Shown here: piece by piece, positions 34,579-43,068 of the stretch | Position numbering within the stretch: position 1 is the first letter of the stretch | Layout of the letters: the number at the start of each line of letters is the position of its first letter | Source: CAYTGM01 sp964437365 | GTDB taxonomy: Bacteria; Sumerlaeota; Sumerlaeia; SLMS01 | Assembly (NCBI GenBank): GCA_964437365.1 | Contig: CAYTGM010000005.1 | Span: forward strand, 124,001 to 188,000 | Direction of reading: 5' to 3' | DNA: 64,000 nt | Position numbers and translations under genes: made by a program | Notes under the pieces: generated by a model | Told to the model about the DNA's origin: nothing | Database searches by the model: none | What the model saw: only the letters and a program-made list of their open reading frames with translations

Positions 34579-37500
34579 TTAACTGGCATTCTCCAGAAGA
34601 CCACTTTCTTCAATATTGTCAAACTTCACGCTCACCATTTTACTGATCCCTGGCTCCTGCATGGTCACACCATAGATCGTATCTGCGAGTGACATGGTAA
34701 TCTTATTATGCGTAATAATCAGGAATTGGGTCGTCTTAGCATATTCTTTCAAAGCGTCGCATAGACGGTTACAATTTACGTCATCGAGAGGTGCGTCGAT
34801 TTCATCGAGAATACAGATCGGCGAAGGCTTATACTGGAAGAGGGCCAGCATCAGCGCGATTGCCGTCATCGCCTTCTCACCACCTGACATCAGCTGAATG
34901 GAACCACCAATATTCTTTCCAGGAGGCTGTGCAAAGATTTCAATACCAGGCTCGGGCTGGTTTTCTTCTTCTACGAGGAGCAGATCCCCCTTACCGCCAT
35001 TGAATAGACGACGGAAGTTATCCTGGAAGTTTTTCTGAATTGCGGTATAGGCCTCGTCAAAGAGACGCTTCGTGGTTTCATCCAGGTTTGTGATTGTTTC
35101 CTGAAGAGAATCCTTCGCCTTGATGAGGTCATCACGCTGTCCAGAAAGGAAGTCCAGGCGCTCTTTCTGTTCCTTGTACTCTTCAATTGCTGTTTCATTG
35201 ACGGCGCCCATGCGAGAGATCTTGTCACGCATTTCACTGACAAGCTTGCGCAGCTCTGAAGGATTGGTAACTTGATCATCTTCTTCAAAGAGACCAGCAT
35301 CACTATCGGCTTCTTCGCTTCTTTGCTCTTCTGATTCTTCGGAATTATCCTCAGATTCAGCCTGCTCTGGAACACCCAGATCTTCCTGTTCCTGATTGAG
35401 TTCCGTTTCAAGGTCTTCAGTGATGCTTTGTATAGTACCCTCAAACTCATCACGAGCTTCTTCATTGAGAACTTTGATCTGTGCTTTCAGATCCGTGGAT
35501 GAAAGCTCTACTTCTCTCAGCGCATTCTCTTTCACATTGCGATCACGCTGCAGTGTTTGAAGCTCTGCCACACCCGCCTTTGCATCTTTGAGGCGAACTT
35601 CACTTTCCTGTTCGAGCTGTGAGAACTCACTTTCAAGTTTATCCCGCTGAAGAATCAGGTCACCGAGAAGCTTCTCTGCATCCTTAACGGTTTCCTCAGA
35701 CTCTTCCATTGTCTTCTGAAGGCGCTCTTTTTCTTCAACGCGTGAGATTTGATCTGTTCCCGCGCTATCGCGTTCTGTCCTGATCTCATCGAGTTTTGAG
35801 GAAAGAGCATTCACGCGTTCCCTTAATCCAGAGAGTTTTTCGCGGCCCGCGGAGACCTTCTCATTATAGACATCAAGCTCGCTCGTGCTGCCCCCGAGAT
35901 CTTCTTCAAGCTTCTGAATGCGCTCCTCTTTAACCTTCAGTCCACCAGCAAGCCCTTCAAGACCTTCATCACATGCATCCAGTCGCTCTTTGTACATCTG
36001 CAAATCATGGCGCTGCTGAACTTCACGAGCTTCACCGGTCGCCAGAGCATTTCGGCGCTCTTTGGCTCTTTGCTCGGCGGAATGAGTATCTTTCTCCGCG
36101 CGGGCTTCGGCCATTTGAACTTCATGGGTGAGAGACTGCAATTCGCCGGCACGAGCATGTGCCTGAGAAAGTGAGTCATTCGCTGCGGCTAACTCATCAT
36201 GGATCTGTGTCTTTTCGCGATCCAATGCTTCGACCTGATCTCTCAGATCACGAATTTCACGACCACGAGAAAGGAAACCGCGTGACTGATGTGACCCTCC
36301 TGTGAGCACACCAGAAGGATCGACCAGTTCGCCTTCCAGAGACACGTAGCGGTTTCTTACCCCTTCGCGCTCTAACTGTATAGCTGTTTGAAGCTGTTCA
36401 ACGATTACCGTATTACCGAGTCGTCGTGCGATCGCCTTCTCGATATTCGAATCGTACTCGACCAGATCTTTCGCCAGGCCAAGCACACCGGGGCGATTCA
36501 GAATCCGCTCAAGATGATCAGTGCGGACATTTGTATGTAGCAGATCAAGCGGTAGGAAAGTCGCCCGACCTTGACGACGAGACTTCAGATACTCAATGGC
36601 CCTCTGAGCATCTTTCTCACTCGCAACAACAATGTCCTGCAGAGACGACCCCATGGCGACTTCGATCGCCACTTCATACTTGCTCGGAACAATGACAAGG
36701 TTCGTCAAGACACCCTGTATCCCTGATAGTTCACCCGCCTGGGAAGCTTTCATGACGACCTGAACACCTCGGAAGAATCCTTCATAGCTGGATTCAACTT
36801 CTTCGAGTGCGTTAAGTCGCGAATGCATCTTATTATATTTCTGTGTTGTTTCTTCGTACTTGCGAGCCAGCTCGCCCTTTTCCCGAGCCTGCTGATCGAT
36901 CAGATCTTTGATCGCTGCAGATTCCTCTTTAAGCGATGCGAGCTTGCTCTTCTGTGCTTCAAGGTCTGCACGTGCTGCTGCCTGTTCCTTCTCAGCCTCT
37001 TCTGCTTTCTGGCGAAGCTCCTGCATCATTTCCCCATGATTCGCCAGCTCTTGAGTAAGTCGCTCAACATTGGATTCGGCAAGGGCCTTATCCTGCTCGA
37101 CTTTACTAACCTTCGAGCGCTCTGTCTGCAGCTCCTGGCGAAGCTTTAAGACTTCACCATTCAGACTCTCGTACTGCAGCTTCAAGGCATCCAGCCGTTG
37201 TGTATCAGAATCCATTGAGTTGATGGCGTTCTGCAGCTCGGCACGTTCTTTCTCTAGATCGATTTCCAGAACCTGAATTGTCCTTGAGAGGACCTGGACA
37301 CGATTCGTGGAAGAGTCCATCTCACGATCGATAAGTTCTATACGTTCTTTGACAGCTCCAATAGCTTGCGTTGCCGACTCACTCCTGCGCTGTTCCCTGT
37401 GAATGGCCTGCTGCAGATCGTAACGCTGTTGCTGGAGTGACTGAACATTCTTCTGATGTTCTTCTATGAGACGCGAGGCTTCGGCTCGTTTCGCTTCTGC

Positions 37501-38292
37501 TGTCGCGAGCTTTGAGTTCGCTTCCTCGAAATCTTTTTGCGCAACTTCCAGCCTTTCGCTGACTCTCTCCAGTTTCTCTTTCAGAAGACCGTGCCGAACA
37601 ACGAGCAATCGCTTCTGAAGACGAGTGAGGCGCTTTGTATACTTGCGGTGGCGGATTGCTTTTCGAGCCTGGCGATAGAGCGAATTGCAACTTCTCTGAA
37701 CTTCTGAAACAATATCGAAGAGGCGGATCAGATCTTCCTCAGTACGAATCAGCTTACGAAGCGTTTCCTCACGACGAGCTTTATAGCGGGATATACCGGC
37801 TGCTTCTTCGAAAAGATCACGACGCTCTTTAGGCTTTGCCTGAACCATTTGTCCTATCTGACCCTGCTCGATGATCGAATAACCATCAGCTCCGAGTCCT
37901 GTATCAAGAAAGAGCTCGTGAATGTCGCGCATTCTCGACTTATGCTTATTAATAAGGTATTCTGAATCGCCATTGGAAAAGAGACGGCGAGTTACCATCA
38001 CTTCACTGTGGTCCATTTGAAGGTTTCGAGCATCATTATTAACGATCAGATTCACCTGGGCGAAGTTCGCGGGTTTAAGAGATGCTGAACCACGGAAGAC
38101 CACGTCTCCCATTTTCGCTCCACGCAGGGATTTCGCACTGGTCTCTCCCAGTACCCATTTAATAGAATCAAGGACGTTCGATTTACCACATCCATTGGGC
38201 CCAACAACGATTGTCACTCCATCCATGAATTCGATCGCTGTTTTGTGTCCGAAGGATTTAAAGCCGTGAAGTTCGAGTCTTTTAAGAAACAA
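34579..38292 (-). CDS. smc: Chromosome segregation protein SMC
   Basis: 1237-residue condensin ATPase that organises and helps segregate the chromosome, working with ScpA and ScpB (not in the window). The N-terminal ATPase half has Walker A GPNGCGKSNV at 31-40 and the Q-loop region. Long coiled coils (about 170-500 and 690-1040) flank the hinge (near 505-690: YEGFFRGVQVVMKASQAGEL and VAMGSSLQDIVVASEKDAQR). The C-terminal half has the signature LMSGGEKAMTAIALMLALF and Walker B ICILDEIDAPLDD. An acidic Glu/Ser insert near residue 990 in the second coil is not a family feature. It starts from the edge of a region with DnaA-box-like motifs. Confidence 0.98.
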   Translation of the reverse strand: MFLKRLELHGFKSFGHKTAIEFMDGVTIVVGPNGCGKSNVLDSIKWVLGETSAKSLRGAKMGDVVFRGSASLKPANFAQVNLIVNNDARNLQMDHSEVMVTRRLFSNGDSEYLINKHKSRMRDIHELFLDTGLGADGYSIIEQGQIGQMVQAKPKERRDLFEEAAGISRYKARREETLRKLIRTEEDLIRLFDIVSEVQRSCNSLYRQARKAIRHRKYTKRLTRLQKRLLVVRHGLLKEKLERVSERLEVAQKDFEEANSKLATAEAKRAEASRLIEEHQKNVQSLQQQRYDLQQAIHREQRRSESATQAIGAVKERIELIDREMDSSTNRVQVLSRTIQVLEIDLEKERAELQNAINSMDSDTQRLDALKLQYESLNGEVLKLRQELQTERSKVSKVEQDKALAESNVERLTQELANHGEMMQELRQKAEEAEKEQAAARADLEAQKSKLASLKEESAAIKDLIDQQAREKGELARKYEETTQKYNKMHSRLNALEEVESSYEGFFRGVQVVMKASQAGELSGIQGVLTNLVIVPSKYEVAIEVAMGSSLQDIVVASEKDAQRAIEYLKSRRQGRATFLPLDLLHTNVRTDHLERILNRPGVLGLAKDLVEYDSNIEKAIARRLGNTVIVEQLQTAIQLEREGVRNRYVSLEGELVDPSGVLTGGSHQSRGFLSRGREIRDLRDQVEALDREKTQIHDELAAANDSLSQAHARAGELQSLTHEVQMAEARAEKDTHSAEQRAKERRNALATGEAREVQQRHDLQMYKERLDACDEGLEGLAGGLKVKEERIQKLEEDLGGSTSELDVYNEKVSAGREKLSGLRERVNALSSKLDEIRTERDSAGTDQISRVEEKERLQKTMEESEETVKDAEKLLGDLILQRDKLESEFSQLEQESEVRLKDAKAGVAELQTLQRDRNVKENALREVELSSTDLKAQIKVLNEEARDEFEGTIQSITEDLETELNQEQEDLGVPEQAESEDNSEESEEQRSEEADSDAGLFEEDDQVTNPSELRKLVSEMRDKISRMGAVNETAIEEYKEQKERLDFLSGQRDDLIKAKDSLQETITNLDETTKRLFDEAYTAIQKNFQDNFRRLFNGGKGDLLLVEEENQPEPGIEIFAQPPGKNIGGSIQLMSGGEKAMTAIALMLALFQYKPSPICILDEIDAPLDDVNCNRLCDALKEYAKTTQFLIITHNKITMSLADTIYGVTMQEPGISKMVSVKFDNIEESGLLENAS

Positions 38293-38971
38293 TGCCGTCC
38301 ACCAGTTCTGGTAATCTCTGGCTCAAAGAGCCACGCATACTTGGCTGTAATTAACCGTTAAGGAACTGTGATAGGACCCAATGAAGAGAATCAATGATAA
38401 TTGTCAGAAAGTGTGAAGCTGTGGATAACTTTGTGAGATTCCTGTTAGGCAGCCTGTTAAAACATTGAAAGTTCAAGATTTAGACCGTAAATCCTCCTGT
38501 GGACAATCAGGGGAAAAACCTCTCTAATATGTCAACGTGATGACAAAATGAAAAACCTTTCACGCCGTAAACGTCTCCTCAGGAAAACCACACTAAAGAT
38601 ACTATTATCAATATTCTACGAGTATTATTCTCAGGGGCCGAAGACGTGGATCGCACTTAAAAATAGCCTGTTGCCATAAAAACAGGGGCTGTGGATAACC
38701 ATGGGTCCAAATTCACCAGAATTTCTGATAAATTCAGGCCTTCCTCCAGATTCAACCAGAAGCAAAAGGAGCCGTTCCTGTGGAAAAGATTTCTCCCGTT
38801 TCAATGATGGAGGACGCAATGAACCGTCATGACCCCAAATGAATGAAGATTGCATGAGGTTTCTGATTGGGCTTTCATCCATGAACCCGCTGGAATTAGA
38901 TTACTACTCGCAGCGCCTTTCAACCAGCCGTGGGTCCACCCCCCGGAAATTCAAGTTCAGGAGTCACTCCC
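38293..38971. other. AT-rich intergenic region with DnaA-box-like 9-mers (candidate origin)
   Basis: About 680 bases with no credible ORF between divergent smc and the rightward membrane-protein gene. Four 9-mers related to the DnaA box TGTGGATAA lie in the same orientation: exact at 38420-38428 and 38690-38698, TGTGGACAA at 38498-38506, and TGTGGAAAA at 38779-38787. Between them is an A/T-rich stretch (about 38590-38632) that could unwind. Other structure: direct repeats of CCTGTTA at 38441 and 38453, and a CCTGTT/AACAGG hairpin at 38668-38686. dnaA is not adjacent, so an origin is only a candidate; a DnaA-regulated promoter of smc is the alternative. Confidence 0.4.
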
Positions 38972-39742
38972 ATGCTCTACCTGTTTTTGTACGTCATTTT
39001 CTGGACGGTCGCCTACATCATGGTGCAAACGTTACTCATCGTGGCTCTCCCACCCGTAAGACGCTTTGTGGAAAAGGGATACGGACTCGACCTTTGCGTC
39101 TTTTCTTATCTTACCTTCCCCGCCATCTATTACACATATTATTACGGATGGGCAGGTCTTATCGCCGCCATTGTCGGCTCAGTGGTCGCCCTCTACGTTT
39201 TCTGCTTCATCGACCCCAAAGTGCGTCCTCAGGGAAGGAATACGATCAACGGACTGATCAATAGTAAGGTTGGAACTTTGAACAACCACCTTGCGCTGCT
39301 GGGAACAGCGATCGCCGTTCCCTGCTTTCTTCATCTGCGACTTGCAGAGATCTTTATCTATCCTATCCTGACCCGCCTTGTTAGACTTCCCAAGTACGAT
39401 CAATCAGAATGGGTGAACGTATCACGTCATAAGTATGACGGCCTGGTCGGCATGGACCTGATCTGGTGCCTCTACTGCGATTGGATGACTGGCGTCTATT
39501 CTATGGCCGGTGAGATGCTGAGAAATGTTGAGAGCTTCTGGTGCCCTGTGCGATTCCAGAATCCTTCCAAGTGCAAGAAGTGCGTTGTTGAATTTCCCGA
39601 CATTGAAGAGTGGGCTGTTCCTGAAGAAAAGTCTGTGGATTCAGTCGTCGATTTGATGAAGGAAAAATACTTTAATACGAAGCAGAAATACCACCGCTGG
39701 TTCGGGCATGCAGATCGGAAGAACGATAAAGAGTCAACTTAA
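38972..39742 (+). CDS. Membrane protein with Cys-rich soluble domain, unknown
   Basis: 256 residues from ATG 38972, set by AGGAG at 38959-38963. The first about 75 residues contain two or three membrane helices (YLFLYVIFWTVAYIMVQTLL; FSYLTFPAIYYTYYYGWAGL; IAAIVGSVVALYVFCFI). A third hydrophobic region follows near NNHLALLGTAIAVPCFLHL. The soluble C-terminal part has WCLYCDW, GEMLRNVESFWCPVRF and a CKKC pair, which could bind a metal or form disulphides. No family recognised; the C-terminal part is probably on the cytoplasmic side given its charged character. Confidence 0.75.
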   Translation: MLYLFLYVIFWTVAYIMVQTLLIVALPPVRRFVEKGYGLDLCVFSYLTFPAIYYTYYYGWAGLIAAIVGSVVALYVFCFIDPKVRPQGRNTINGLINSKVGTLNNHLALLGTAIAVPCFLHLRLAEIFIYPILTRLVRLPKYDQSEWVNVSRHKYDGLVGMDLIWCLYCDWMTGVYSMAGEMLRNVESFWCPVRFQNPSKCKKCVVEFPDIEEWAVPEEKSVDSVVDLMKEKYFNTKQKYHRWFGHADRKNDKEST

Positions 39743-39845
39743 GGCCAAGACTTGACAAGAGACATCATCCTTCATCCTTGATTTTCTGTCATCCGTACCA
39801 TGTCCCTCCGCACCACCAACATCATCCCGACCTCTGCCCTACCAC

Positions 39846-39904
39846 TGACGGACGTCTCAAGTCGTAGGTAAGACGTAGATAAGACGTCGGACAGACGTCC
39901 GTCA
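39846..39904. repeat. 11-bp iterated repeat inside a perfect 12-bp inverted repeat
   Basis: Arms TGACGGACGTCT (39846-39857) and AGACGTCCGTCA (39893-39904) are exact reverse complements. Within and into the right arm, AGACGT recurs at 39871, 39882 and 39893, with AGTCGT at 39860, giving units spaced exactly 11 bases (one helical turn). It lies in a roughly 220-base gap between two convergent genes, so it is not an ordinary promoter. There is no T tract after the stem, so it is not a typical terminator. Confidence 0.8.
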
Positions 39905-39960
39905 CCCGGTGAGAGGGCGTATCCCCTGTCATGAAGATCGATTTGCCCGGCTTCAAGACC

Positions 39961-40599
39961 TCAAGCGATGGGATAACCAATCACGCGAAGGTCTGCCTCG
40001 CAGGAGGACAGCTGTCTTTTCGGTGAGAATCGAGATACCAGATCCTGAGTCATGGGTGTTAAGGTAAAGACCTCTTTTAAGGCTGGGGGGTCCAGAGTGA
40101 CCTCGTGGTAGCTCATCGCGTTGATGTAATAGCTCTTTGGTCCGGTAACTACAGGTTCCAGGCGCTGCTGACCCATTTCATCGCTCGGGATGTTATCAAC
40201 TCGGAAGGAAAGACCCTGCCACGGTTGATCCCCCTCTTTCCAAGCGAGGAAGGAAAGCTCCTGGTAACGGAACTCTGGCTCATTAATAAGCGTCGTTGCG
40301 AGTGGTGAGATGGGTGCTGTAGGTTGTCGTTGAAATCTGGCCAAAGCATCTGGGGAGAGTGAGCTTCTCAAGGCGCAAACTTTGATGGCCATGGATGAAC
40401 CAGAGAAGAGTATATAATAATACGAGCCAGCTCCATCGTGGTGCCAGGCGAGGGAAATACTGTCCTTCCAGGTGTCCTGAAAATGAAACTGCCTGAGATC
40501 GGGGTCTGGGGAGAGAAGCACATCTGCGGCTGCTGCTCCTTTTGTACGCTTAATGATCGTTTCCGGTTCGGGAAGCCAGTCGACTACGTAGGTTTCCAT
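39961..40599 (-). CDS. Hypothetical cytoplasmic protein
   Basis: 212 residues with no signal peptide or membrane segment, preceded by a good AAAGGAAAG ribosome-binding site. Beta-rich with several aromatic strands (DSISLAWHHDGAGSYYYILF; RYQELSFLAWKEGDQPWQGL). It ends in a Cys-containing segment (LSSCEADLRVIGYPIA). No family recognised. It stands alone, convergent to the previous gene, with the 11-bp repeat element between them. Confidence 0.7.
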   Translation of the reverse strand: METYVVDWLPEPETIIKRTKGAAAADVLLSPDPDLRQFHFQDTWKDSISLAWHHDGAGSYYYILFSGSSMAIKVCALRSSLSPDALARFQRQPTAPISPLATTLINEPEFRYQELSFLAWKEGDQPWQGLSFRVDNIPSDEMGQQRLEPVVTGPKSYYINAMSYHEVTLDPPALKEVFTLTPMTQDLVSRFSPKRQLSSCEADLRVIGYPIA

Positions 40600-40962
40600 C
40601 GGTCTTTCCTTTCAGTATCCTAAGACCAAGTGGAATAAGCCAGTCAGTGATAGGGATTCGTCTTTGATCTTCTTCAGCAATCGTCAGGCATCACGAATCC
40701 TCAATAAGAATTAATCACTTTCACCAGAAAGTTCTTAAAGCCATTGCAGAGACATCTCCTGATGATTCTAAGAGACAACAGCTTCAGGAAGCTTTTTGAA
40801 GAGCTATTTCGAGTAAACCACAGTTAACCATTCACCCACGAAACGCATACGCTTTATTTAATTCATGTCTAGACAAATCATTCTTGTGTTGCCATCTGAG
40901 ATCGATTCCCCTTCACTCCTTTTCGCCAACGACAAAAGAATGTCTATCTCAAGGAAAGCACA
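40600..40962. other. Intergenic region, no confident gene
   Basis: About 360 bases upstream of the small ORF. A stop-free + frame ending at about 40792 reads LKAIAETSPDDSKRQQLQEA near its end but has no start codon or ribosome-binding site, so it may be a gene remnant or chance. No promoter hexamers stand out before the small ORF. Confidence 0.3.
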
Positions 40963-41070
40963 ATGGCACTAAAGCAACAACAACATAATGATTGTGGATG
41001 GATAAAGCGACCCGAGATGTCCTTGAATCCAGATGAACACACGGTGCCTTGTTTGCTGCTTATCCTGTAA
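40963..41070 (+). CDS. Small ORF of 35 codons with its own terminator
   Basis: ATG 40963 follows AAGGAAAG at 40951-40958. The 35-residue product starts MALKQQQHNDCGWIKR and ends HTVPCLLLIL, so it is polar at the N-terminus, hydrophobic at the C-terminus, and has two Cys. The stop sits in a small hairpin (TGTAAG/CTTACA, 41066-41081), and a strong terminator lies 24 bases downstream. Ribosome-binding site, ORF and terminator together suggest an independently transcribed small protein, or a small RNA carrying an ORF. No homologue recognised and no enzyme or immunity gene lies beside it, so a peptide-toxin or RiPP role is only speculation. Confidence 0.5.
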   Translation: MALKQQQHNDCGWIKRPEMSLNPDEHTVPCLLLIL

Positions 41071-41093
41071 GTACGCTTACATCAGCTTGAAGC

Positions 41094-41136
41094 AAGCCGG
41101 GCACGAATTAAACGCTGCCCGGCTTCTTTATTTTTA
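41094..41136 (+). terminator. Strong Rho-independent terminator after the small ORF
   Basis: Perfect 10-bp stem AAGCCGGGCA / TGCCCGGCTT (41094-41103 and 41116-41125) with a 12-base loop, followed by CTTTATTTTTA. Oriented to end + strand transcription through the small ORF. Confidence 0.88.
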
Positions 41137-41379
41137 AGAATCCTCACAGCAGCATGAACTTTCTCTTTCAGGGAATGCAGCAACTCAACGAACGCTGTTT
41201 TCTAATAGAAGAGCTATACACTTGACCAGGCGTATAGTCGCCGGAAAGGAGCGATTGATAACTCAGACGATTTTGACGATATCACGATTTAAGGCCACAG
41301 GCGTACCAAAGACAGGTGTCCTGTCTCTGCGGGCGTTCCCAAGTGGATTCTGAACCTTTTATCTGATAGTGGTCACCAG

Positions 41380-41452
41380 GATAAAGTAGCTCAAATGGTA
41401 GAGCATCGGACTACGGATCCGAGGGTTAGGGGTTCGATTCCCCTCTTCTTCA
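41380..41452 (+). tRNA. tRNA-Arg (anticodon ACG) with mismatched acceptor stem
   Basis: D arm GCTC...GAGC, anticodon stem TCGGA/TCCGA with loop CTACGGA (anticodon ACG), and T arm AGGGG-TTCGATT-CCCCT are all perfect. The 3' acceptor strand CTTCTTC expects GAAGAAG, but the 5' strand reads GATAAAG, leaving T.T and A.C mismatches at pairs 3 and 4. CCA is not encoded. It is either a functional tRNA with a weakened stem or a damaged copy. Confidence 0.8.
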
Positions 41453-41788
41453 AAAAGGCACCAGAAGCCTCAAAAATGACTCGTCTGAAGGAAACCGCTG
41501 GTCTCGTTCGTGGTCTTAACACTCCGGCGTTAGACACTGATGAGAAAGCCTGCACGCAACCGGATACCGTATAGCGCGTATACGATCCAGTGAATGATGT
41601 GAGATGTCCACAGGGGAAGGAGAGAAGGACGACGAACATCATGATCTGATAGTGTACAAGCTTTACTCAAGGTTGAGTCCGCTCTCGAATCAGCTCGGAC
41701 TAGATCACGGTTTCCCGAAGACAAGAAAATCGTCGATTAAGAGATAATTTTTCCAGGACAATCTAAAATAGACAGGAGGTGTCGTAAC
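41453..41788. other. Intergenic region, nothing recognised
   Basis: About 335 bases between tRNA-Arg and the SPFH gene. Overlapping frames on the minus strand look like chance. A GACAGGAGGTG ribosome-binding site at 41771-41781 serves the SPFH gene. Confidence 0.4.
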
Positions 41789-42931
41789 ATGTTTGCCAGG
41801 AAGAAAGTGAAAGAAAGCGAAATCGGTTTGCTGTTTGCAGACGGCGAATTCCAGAAGGCCTTGTCTCCCGGAAGCTACAGGGAGAGGACCCTGTTCAGGA
41901 AAGAGAAGATTGAGACGGTTGATGCACTCAATCCGATTCTTGAACACCCGAACAAAGCTCAGATTGCACGTTCTGGCCGATTCTCAGAAGAGTTTGGCTA
42001 TGTCTTGACAGTCAAGGGCTCTGAAAGGGCGCTCGTCAGAGTTGATGGGTCTTATCAGTCCATTCTCAATCCCGGTGTCTACGTTGTGATGACAACTAAA
42101 GTCAGGCCGGAGATCGAAGTCCTTGATATGAAGACTCCGATGATCGAAGTAGAAGACATGGTCGGTTTCAAGATGGCTTACAGGCTTGTGGAAAGAACCA
42201 TCAAGTTTGTTGAGGTATCCAGGGAAAAGGCTTATGTCTATATTGAGTCAGGAAAAGAGCCAGTCCTGCTGTCACCAGGAACTTATGCCTTCTGGGTATC
42301 AGCAGGTAACTATGAGTTGCTCGTCTATGAACTCGGTGAAACCCAGATGCCTGTGACCGGACAGGAACTCATGACGAAGGACCGTGTGACTCTCAGGCTG
42401 AACGCAATGGCCACATACAGGATCACTGATCCTCTGCTTGCAGCGTCTGTAACACGCGACGAAAACAATGCGCTATACGTTGCGGCACAGCTTGCTCTCA
42501 GGTCCATCGTGGCAACGCGTACTCTCGATGAACTCCTTGAAGACAGGAACACCGTCTCTGATGAGCTCATGAGTGATCTGAAAGCAAGGGCAGCTGAACT
42601 GGGTATCAAGGTCCTTGAATTCGGCGTCAGGGATATCATCCTCCCTGGCGAAATGAAAACACTGTTGAACAGGGTTGTTGAAGCACGGAAAGCCGCCGAA
42701 GCGGAAATGATCAGGACGAAGCAGGCTGCAGAAGCATCTCTGATCACCAGAAAAGAAGAAACCGCAGCAATGAGGTCGCAGTTGAACACCGCGAAGGTGT
42801 TGGAATCCAACCCGACACTGATGAGGCTGCGTGAACTCGAAACCCTGGAAAAGGTCGTTAAGAATACCAACCTGACCTTAATCGCCGGCGATTCCTCTGG
42901 TCTTGCCGAACGCGTCCAGAAACTGATCTAG
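41789..42931 (+). CDS. SPFH/band-7 protein, slipin type
   Basis: 380-residue stomatin/prohibitin/flotillin-type protein. After a divergent N-terminal region (about 1-170) that repeats a GSYRERTLF / GVYVVMTTKV / GTYAFWVSAGN pattern, the band-7 core runs through EIEVLDMKTP and ELMTKDRVTLRLNAMATYRI. The helical signature IVATRTLDELLEDRNTVSDE follows, then GVRDIILPGEM and an Ala/Glu-rich coiled coil (VEARKAAEAEMIRTKQAAEA). No transmembrane segment. Slipins form membrane microdomain assemblies with peptidases or channels; the next genes encode a probable DUF432 protein and MscS. Arg codons are mostly AGG, unlike neighbouring genes. A terminator follows. Confidence 0.88.
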   Translation: MFARKKVKESEIGLLFADGEFQKALSPGSYRERTLFRKEKIETVDALNPILEHPNKAQIARSGRFSEEFGYVLTVKGSERALVRVDGSYQSILNPGVYVVMTTKVRPEIEVLDMKTPMIEVEDMVGFKMAYRLVERTIKFVEVSREKAYVYIESGKEPVLLSPGTYAFWVSAGNYELLVYELGETQMPVTGQELMTKDRVTLRLNAMATYRITDPLLAASVTRDENNALYVAAQLALRSIVATRTLDELLEDRNTVSDELMSDLKARAAELGIKVLEFGVRDIILPGEMKTLLNRVVEARKAAEAEMIRTKQAAEASLITRKEETAAMRSQLNTAKVLESNPTLMRLRELETLEKVVKNTNLTLIAGDSSGLAERVQKLI

Positions 42932-42933
42932 AC

Positions 42934-42970
42934 ACTGCCTCGCCATCTGATTCGATGTCGGGGCAGTTTT
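42934..42970 (+). terminator. Terminator after the SPFH gene
   Basis: Stem ACTGCCTCGCCATC / GATGTCGGGGCAGT (one mismatch and one G-T pair), loop TGATTC, followed by TTTT. It starts two bases after the stop codon. Confidence 0.8.
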
Positions 42971-43068
42971 CGTTCTATTCATAATGCTCTGGCTAAAGAA
43001 GTTTCCACTTGAGGTGTCTTGACCTTCAATTGAAATAGGTACATGAAACTGATGCAAGAGAGTCCGCG

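Noticed and set aside
38590..38632. Considered as a CRISPR or phage element because of the A/T-rich repeat-like stretch
   Set aside because: No regularly spaced repeats or cas/phage genes; it fits an intergenic unwinding or promoter region better.
40792..40796. AGCTTC/GAAGCT hairpin with T run near 40780-40796 considered as a terminator
   Set aside because: The stem leaves a loop of only two bases and no gene ends there with confidence.
41391..41642. 83-codon minus-strand ORF across tRNA-Arg
   Set aside because: Overlaps a real tRNA and lacks a start signal.
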